Source of the DNA: Batillaria attramentaria
Taxonomy: Eukaryota > Mollusca > Gastropoda > Batillariidae
Reading direction: 5' to 3'
Assembly: GCA_018292915.2 (NCBI GenBank)
Contig: JACVVK020000035.1
Coordinates: 284,001 to 348,000, forward strand
DNA length: 64,000 bases
The notes below the pieces were generated by a model. It did no database searches. It had not been told where the DNA came from and was given only the letters and a program-made list of their open reading frames with translations. Numbering within the stretch: position 1 is the first letter of the stretch; each line of letters starts with the position of its first letter. Made by a program: the position numbers and the translations under genes. Shown here piece by piece: positions 58,288 through 64,000 of the stretch.

Positions 58288-58384
58288 CAATCATTTCCGA
58301 GAGTGCGTCCTGGGGTGGTGTGCATGAGCGTACTTACAGTACTACTTAACGTTAAGCGTGCTTACTTAGTACAAAGTAAGCGGG

Positions 58385-58617
58385 TGGGGTGGGTGGGTGT
58401 TTGGGGGTTTAACGTCCTTTTCCACCACAAAGTGTGATATCAAAGACGGGGCAACGATGAAAAAGCCAGCACAAATATTTGGCCCCAGCCGGGATCGAAC
58501 TCACGAAGACGGGGCAACGATGAAAAAGCCAGCACAAATATTTGGCCCCAGCCGGGATCGAACTCACGACCCGAGCATTAGAAGTCCAACGCTCTACCAT
58601 TCGACCACCCCGGCTCC
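58385..58617 (-). mobile_element. tRNA-derived SINE with an internal 63-bp duplication
   Basis: Minus strand: GGAGCCGGGGTGGTCGAATG (A box TGGTCGAATGG), GAGTTCGATCCCGGC (B box), then GGGGCCAAATATTTGTGC and the tail GGAAAAGGACGTTAAACCCC. The block 58508-58569 repeats 58445-58507, so the element carries two B boxes. It is not a tRNA gene: the body is too long and the arms mispair. Confidence 0.75.
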
Positions 58618-59930
58618 CCTAGTACAAAACAAACAGCACAGAACATACCTGAACTAGAGGAGCAAAGCCTCCTTGGCTCACTTGTGAGATGGGTCAAGGT
58701 CATTAAAAAGAGTTTGTTTCTAAAGCTCTTATCACTATCACTAGCTATCATGAAGTAAGGTGTCTTGTGTTCATAGTTCCTAAGAAAACGGCAAATGGCA
58801 ACATAACAGTTTTCCCAGGACAGCTTCTATGACCTTGACCTTGGGTCAAGGTCATTCAAATGAGATCTGTAAGTGAAGAGCTTATCAGTGACTATCATTA
58901 TGCCAAATTTGATAACTCTAATTTTTGTAGTTTCTGTACAAATGGTAATGTAATATTTCACAACAGACAGCTGTAATGACCTTGACCTTGAGTCAAGGTC
59001 ACTCAAATGGGTATGTCTGCATAGGTCTCTTTGCTGCCTATCATTGTGCCTTGCTGCTGTTTGTTGTTTCCAAGGAAATGCTAACGTTAAAGTCTCCACA
59101 AAACATCTTGAATGGCCTTGACCTTGACACAAGGAAATTAAATACAAGTATGCCAGTACAGGTTATGCCAGTACAGGTTTTGTCAATGTCTATCATGCCA
59201 TGCAAAGTTTGATGCCTCTGGTACCCATACATTCTGAAAAAATGGCAATTTTAAATTTCCAATTACACAGCTTTGACGACCTTGACCTTCAGTCAAGGTC
59301 ATTCAAAATAGTAAGTCTTGAAAGGTCTTGCTGCTGTTTATCGGCAAGCCAGGTTTGGTGCTTCTGATGTTTATTGTTTCTGAGAAAATGCCAATGTGAA
59401 GGTTTTGGAAGGTTTTCCGCAAAACAGCTTGTATGGCCTTGACCTTGATTCAAAGTCACTTAATACAGGTATGTCAGTAAATGTGTTGTCAATGTCTATC
59501 ATCATGCAAAGTTTGATGTCTCTGGCTTTTCTAGATTCTGAGAATATGCCAATGTAAAATTTCCAAACAGACAGCTTTAGTGACCTTGACCTTAAGTCAA
59601 GGTCAGTCATTATGGTATGTTTTGAGAGGTCTTATGGCTGTCTATCAGCTTGCCAAGTTTGGTGCCTCTGCTGTTCATTGTTTCTGAGAAAATGCCAATG
59701 TTAAGGTTTTGGAAGGTTTTCCGCAAAACAGCTTGTATGGCCTTGACCTTGATTCAAAGTCACTTAATACAGGTATGACAGTAAATGTGTTGTCAGTGTC
59801 TATCATCATGCAAAGTTTGATGTCTCTGGCTTTTCTAAATTCTGAGAATATGCCAATGTAAAATTTCCAAACAGACAGCTTTAGTGACCTTGACCTTAGG
59901 TCAAGGTCAATCATTATGGTATGTTTTAAA

Positions 59931-62900
59931 GTTAGTTAGTTAGTTATTTAGGGCTTAACGCCGCGCAAGCAACAAAGGCTAATTCGCGGCTCATGAAAGT
60001 CCCTTCCTGCCAGGTCCTACAAAACATAAAAATTCCCACTTTAAAACAAGATGTAAATAAATATGAAAAATCTATCGGGTCTTTAAAAAAAAAAAAGAAA
60101 AAAAAAGAATGGGTGGTCAGTGAAAGACTGAATGTTTGAAGTCTATAATTTATAGAACAGGTTGACCTCTTTCAGGAAACTGAAGATGCTGTCGGGAGGG
60201 ACATCCCTGAACAGCACCTTCAGTGAATCTGCACAATAATGTTTGGCACGGATCTCAGTGAGATCCGTACATGAAATTAGGAAGTGCTCAACAGTGAAAG
60301 ACTCGTGGCATGGGACACACCAAGGGGGATCCTCCCCCTTCAACAGATGGGAATGGGTGATGTAGGTATGCCCAATGTGGAGCCGGCTAAGAACTACCTC
60401 CTCGCGCCGATTAGGTCGACAGCGAGGGAGGTTATCACAGATGTTTGGAAGAACTTTGAACAGTTTGTTCTCCGGGAGAGCAGCCCATTGGGTCTGCCAC
60501 TCCTTTCGAACAAACTCGGAAACTAAAGGTTTAAAATCAGAACAGGCCATGCGCTCATCCTCCACAGGGCCATCGCGAGCAGCATTCGCAGCCCGATCAG
60601 CGCACCTGTTTCCTCGAATGCCGACATGACCTGGGATCCAAATGAAAACAATGTCCTTGTTGTCGGCAATCAAGGATGCATGCAGTTCATGGATCAACAC
60701 CAGAAGCGGGTGATCCAATCTTCTGCCATGCAGAGCCTGGAGAGCCGACAAGGAGTCTGACAAGATTAAAAAATTACAATCAATAGACTGGTATACGTGC
60801 CGAAGTGCGAGTAAAATGGCCCGCAGTTCAGCACTGTACACAGAACTACCGTTCGCTAAGCGTCTAGTAAAAACACGACCGTCCATGACTGCAGCAGCCC
60901 CAACACGACCATCCTCAGACTTGGACCCGTCGGTAAAGATCCGGCGGAAGCCCGGGAAGTCGGCCAGGATCTGCTGCAGCCCATGAAGATAGATAGTATC
61001 TGGGGTCTGATTTTTTTTGTGGATGGTCAGGTCCAGCCTGACCTCAGGGGTGGGAAGTGTCCAGGGAGGGGTGGTTGGAAACAGAGTTTCCTCAACAGTG
61101 TCAATATCTATTCCGGCCTCCTGTAAAAGGGGTCGGACGCGGAGGGACAGGGGTTTAGGTTCATTTTTATGAACATCAAAAAGGTCCTCACAGATTGGGT
61201 TAAAAACACAGTTATGGGCAGGGTTTTCCGGGTTAGCCTTCAGCTTCAGGACATAGTTGAGCGTGAGACGAGTGCGGCGGAGCGCCAGAGAGGGTTCACC
61301 CGCCTCAGCATACAAACTATGGACTGGGGACGTTCTGAAGGCGCCCAGACAGATACGAAGACCTTCGTGATGAACAGTGTTAAGAAGTTTAAGAGTGGAC
61401 TTGGATGCAGAGCTATAAACAATGCATCCATAATCCAGCTTGGAACGAACAAGAGCTCGGTATAAACGCAACAGGACGGTACGGTCACCACCCCAGTCGG
61501 TGTGACCCACGACCCGAAGGACGTCCAGTGCTTTCATACAAGAGGCTCGCAAATATTTGATGTGGTTAAGAAAGGTGAGCCTACGGTCAAAAATGAGCCC
61601 AAGAAACTTCGTTTCCTGGACAACTTTAATAGGGGAACCATCAATAGAAAGATCGGGTTCCGGAAAGATCCCATGGATTTTGGTGAAGTGCATGCATACT
61701 GTTTTGGACGGAGAAAACTTAAAACCATTATCAGCAACCCATTTTTTGACACTATTTACACAAAGCTGCAGATGCCTCTCCACCCGGCGAAGCGACTTGC
61801 CCTTGACACAAAGGGCGAAGTCGTCAACGAATAGAGAAGCATCTGTTCCTTTAGTTACTGCTTTAACTATATTGTTAATTTTTAGGCTAAAAAGAACAGG
61901 GGATAGAATGCTGCCCTGGGGAACACCCATCTCCTGCTCCTGACAGTCTGATAAGGTGGAGCCAATACGGACACGGATAGATCGTCCGGTTAAAAATTTG
62001 TTAATAAAAATAGGTAACCGACCCCGGAAGCCCATGTCATGTAAGTCCGACAATATGCCATACTTCCATGTAGTATCATAGGCCTTCTCGAGGTCGAAGA
62101 AGATGGCTACTGTGTGTTGTTTATTAATAAAACCGTCCCGTATAAAGGACTCAAAACGAACCAGGTGGTCAACGGTGCTTCGGCCCTGCCTAAACCCGCA
62201 CTGCAGGTCAGACAGGAGTCCTTCGGATTCAAGAACCCACACAAGACGAGCATTGACCAGCCGCTCCATAGTCTTACAGAGACAGCTAGTCAGGGCGATG
62301 GGCCGATAGTTGCCCGGATCATAATGATCCCTCCCAGGTTTAGGAATAGGAACCACCACCGCCTCACGCCATGAGGGCGGGAAGGCGCCAGTTGTCCAAA
62401 TATGATTAAAAACAGAGAGAAGGACAGAAAGAGCTTCCTCGGGAAGATGCGTTAGGAGCTGATAGTGGACAGTGTCCAAACCAGCAGCAGAATCGTTACT
62501 CTTCTGCAGAGCCTGCTGAAGTTCAGCTAAGCTAAACAGAGAGTTGTAAGGTTCAGAGTTTGTGGAGTTAAAATTACAAGGGGAAGATTCCTTCAGTTGT
62601 TTAAGTTTCTGGAAAGAGGAAGAATAATGATCGGATGAAGAGTTGTGCGACAGGGTTGACGCCAACAGGTCAGCAACGGCTTTCCTGTCGGTGACAAGCC
62701 TATCACCCACTCTAAGATGACAGATAGAGGAGGTATCGGCTTTGCCTTTAATTTTACGTATAGCCTTCCAAATTTTCTGCGAAGGCGCCTTGGAGGACAG
62801 GCTAGAAATAAACTGTTTCCAGGACAACCTTCGCTGCTGTTTATAAATGAAGCGAGCTTTCGCTCGGTACATTTTGAAAGAGAGGATGTTTGCCTGGGAG

Positions 62901-63154
62901 GGGCACCTGAAGGCTCGTCTTTGTGCACGCTTGCGATCTTTCTGCGCATTTTTACACACATCATTAAACCAGGGGACTTTGGGACCTTTAGCGAATGACG
63001 AGGTTTTTGGGATGGCATCATTGGCCACATCAATCAAGATTTTAGTGAAAGTGGAGGCAGGATCCTCCGAAGACATTACCTCCTCCTCGGTCAGACGTGA
63101 CTGGCAAGAGGCACTGAACATATCCCAGTTTGCCTTCCTCAAGTTCCAACGATC
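59931..63154 (-). mobile_element. 5'-truncated I-type LINE with target-site duplication
   Basis: TATGTTTTAAA flanks it at 59920-59930 and 63155-63165. The minus-strand 3' end is a short AACTAAC tandem tail, preceded by a 3' UTR with an A-rich/T-rich run. The 5' end is cut within ORF2, so ORF1 and the endonuclease are absent. The perfect duplication and open frame indicate a recent insertion. Confidence 0.9.
60143..63154 (-). CDS. LINE ORF2 fragment: reverse transcriptase and RNase H (about 1003 aa)
   Basis: The frame is open from the truncation point (DRWN) to TAA/TAG before the 3' UTR. RT motifs in order: NYRPIALTSCLCKTMERL (~275), FFDLEKAYD (~346), GVPQGSILSPVLF (~403) and FVDDFAL (~438; Phe-Val in place of the common Tyr-Ala). 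RNase H motifs: FTDGSKSE (~735), AELRAIL, SDSLSALQAL, IPGHVGIRGN (~835). A zinc-type ending C-VPC-HESFTVEH-FLISC follows. RT plus a downstream RNase H and this Cys/His ending place it in the I/Nimb group of the Jockey-I LINEs. The apurinic endonuclease is missing, so it cannot move alone. The plus-strand frames across it are shadows. Confidence 0.92.
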   Translation of the reverse strand, partial: DRWNLRKANWDMFSASCQSRLTEEEVMSSEDPASTFTKILIDVANDAIPKTSSFAKGPKVPWFNDVCKNAQKDRKRAQRRAFRCPSQANILSFKMYRAKARFIYKQQRRLSWKQFISSLSSKAPSQKIWKAIRKIKGKADTSSICHLRVGDRLVTDRKAVADLLASTLSHNSSSDHYSSSFQKLKQLKESSPCNFNSTNSEPYNSLFSLAELQQALQKSNDSAAGLDTVHYQLLTHLPEEALSVLLSVFNHIWTTGAFPPSWREAVVVPIPKPGRDHYDPGNYRPIALTSCLCKTMERLVNARLVWVLESEGLLSDLQCGFRQGRSTVDHLVRFESFIRDGFINKQHTVAIFFDLEKAYDTTWKYGILSDLHDMGFRGRLPIFINKFLTGRSIRVRIGSTLSDCQEQEMGVPQGSILSPVLFSLKINNIVKAVTKGTDASLFVDDFALCVKGKSLRRVERHLQLCVNSVKKWVADNGFKFSPSKTVCMHFTKIHGIFPEPDLSIDGSPIKVVQETKFLGLIFDRRLTFLNHIKYLRASCMKALDVLRVVGHTDWGGDRTVLLRLYRALVRSKLDYGCIVYSSASKSTLKLLNTVHHEGLRICLGAFRTSPVHSLYAEAGEPSLALRRTRLTLNYVLKLKANPENPAHNCVFNPICEDLFDVHKNEPKPLSLRVRPLLQEAGIDIDTVEETLFPTTPPWTLPTPEVRLDLTIHKKNQTPDTIYLHGLQQILADFPGFRRIFTDGSKSEDGRVGAAAVMDGRVFTRRLANGSSVYSAELRAILLALRHVYQSIDCNFLILSDSLSALQALHGRRLDHPLLVLIHELHASLIADNKDIVFIWIPGHVGIRGNRCADRAANAARDGPVEDERMACSDFKPLVSEFVRKEWQTQWAALPENKLFKVLPNICDNLPRCRPNRREEVVLSRLHIGHTYITHSHLLKGEDPPWCVPCHESFTVEHFLISCTDLTEIRAKHYCADSLKVLFRDVPPDSIFSFLKEVNLFYKL

Positions 63155-63652
63155 TATGTTTTAAAAGGTCTTATGGCTGTCTATCAGCTTGCCAAGTTTG
63201 GTGCCTCTGCTGTTCATTGTTTCTGAGAAAATGCCAATGTTAAGGTTTTGGAAGGTTTTCCGCAAAACAGCTTGTATGGCCTTGACCTTGATTCAAAGTC
63301 ACTTAGTACAGGTATGACAGTAAAGGTGTTGTCACTATCCATCGCCATGCTAAGTTTGATGTCTCTGGCTTTTCTAAATTCTGAGAAAATGCCAATGTAA
63401 AATTTCCAAACAGACAGCTTTAGTGACCTTGACCTTGGGTCAAGGTCAATCATTATAGTATGTTTTGAAAGGTCTTATGGCTGTCTATCAGCTTGCCAAG
63501 TTTGGTGCCTCTGCTGCTCATTGTTTCTGAGAAAATGCCTATGTTAAGGTTTACTGCGGACACACAGACACACAGACAGACACAAAGACAGACACACAGA
63601 CAGACGACGGAGGGTTATTACATAGACTCACTTTGTTACACAAGTGAGCCAA

Positions 63653-64000
63653 TAAAAACCACAAGTACTGTCTACACGCACATCAAACACGCACTAAACA
63701 TACCTAAACATACACTAAACAAACCCAAACACACCAATGCAGCCATCACAAGCAGAGCCTTTCTCTCGGAACTATACATGGAAAGAAAATACAATTTGAC
63801 AATTCCACTGGCAGCACGCGCCCCAAACAAACGCATGCACAAGATCGAACATTGATCTTTTGTGATGTCATTTTCTTTAAAACTCACGCCACCGAAAATC
63901 TGACGTAGGTTACGTCATCCATACACATAAGATATTTGCTTATTCTCACTTTCATTCATCCTCCATGTTAGCATTCAGTCACGGTATTTGCGAAATATAT
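63653..64000. other. Non-coding end of window
   Basis: CA-rich and AT-rich sequence; no gene supported. Confidence 0.5.

Larger units (their letters stand above)
57064..58384. other. Non-coding stretch with microsatellites
   Basis: CT repeat at 57172-57190 and two long CA repeats. No gene supported. Confidence 0.5.
58654..63652 (+). repeat. Palindrome-bearing repeat element, copy C, interrupted by a LINE
   Basis: Begins CTAGAGGAGCAAAGCCTCCT then TTGGCTCACTTGTG and ends CACAAGTGAGCCAA, so its ends form a short inverted repeat. Without the LINE (59931-63154 and one target copy) it is about 1.76 kb. Monomers of ~145-160 bp recur at about 58831, 58978, 59118, 59278, 59437, 59582, 59739, 59887, 63281 and 63426, with a ~304-bp dimer period in the later part. 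Many carry TGACCTTGACCTT facing GTCAAGGTCA. A purine/CA-rich ACAGACAGACGACGGAGGG precedes the right end. Confidence 0.85.

Noticed and set aside
58553..58617. tRNA gene
   Set aside because: A and B boxes are present, but the sequence continues as a SINE body and tail and the acceptor arm does not pair.
60284..63164. Plus-strand ORFs across the LINE
   Set aside because: Shadows of the minus-strand RT-RNase H frame.
59371..63453. Three near-identical minus ORFs of about 79 codons starting MTDLDLRSRS or MIDLDLRSRS or similar
   Set aside because: They are the ~304-bp repeat unit read in one frame; no protein family and no start context.

Overview
The window looks like nuclear DNA from a lophotrochozoan animal, most likely a marine gastropod mollusc. 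Genes are split by GT-AG introns, intergenic DNA is AT-rich and full of CA/GT/CT microsatellites and G or C runs, and there are tRNA-type SINEs, LINE remnants, Harbinger-type MITEs and an RNase H-bearing LINE. No prokaryotic features were seen.

Layout. (1) 1-12.6 kb, plus strand: the 3' half of an LRRFIP (flightless-interacting protein) gene. A long acidic exon runs in from the window edge to a stop at 2195. Five short exons from 9761 to 12572 encode the conserved C-terminal coiled coil. I read the two as alternative ends of one gene. (2) 20.2-24.2 kb, minus strand: a complete eight-exon aldo-keto reductase (289 aa, catalytic tetrad D44/Y49/K78/H111). (3) 26.1-29.4 kb, plus strand: a four-exon cytochrome b561 (241 aa, all four heme histidines), divergent from the reductase. 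(4) 35.7-40.3 kb, minus strand (perhaps from 41.8 kb): a Ser/Arg-rich disordered orphan protein in three in-phase exons plus a possible first exon. (5) 42.7-50.65 kb, minus strand: a single 7.9-kb exon for about 2641 residues of an orphan protein. It contains four C-x-x-W helical repeats of 36-37 residues, three W-G-x-G-F-L motifs and Ser-rich tandem repeats. A further exon at 52.6-52.7 kb is probably an upstream part of this or a related transcript.

From 51 to 64 kb the DNA is mostly repeats. There are three copies of a structured element built of ~150-bp monomers carrying palindromic AAGGTCA sites. One copy is interrupted by a 5'-truncated I-type LINE with an open RT-RNase H frame and an 11-bp target duplication. 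There is also a 58-bp minisatellite with a 174-bp higher-order period, a perfect 40-bp-arm palindrome, a 367-bp MITE and a SINE with a duplicated B box. A second MITE, carrying a piece of a MADF-like reading frame, lies at 30.4-31.1 kb.

The two known enzymes (NADPH aldo-keto reductase and ascorbate-linked b561) are redox proteins that may share a divergent promoter. The two orphan genes lie in tandem on the same strand and share a disordered Ser-rich style, but I cannot give them a function. The parts most likely to be undescribed are the giant-exon protein with its two repeat types and the palindrome-bearing repeat family.
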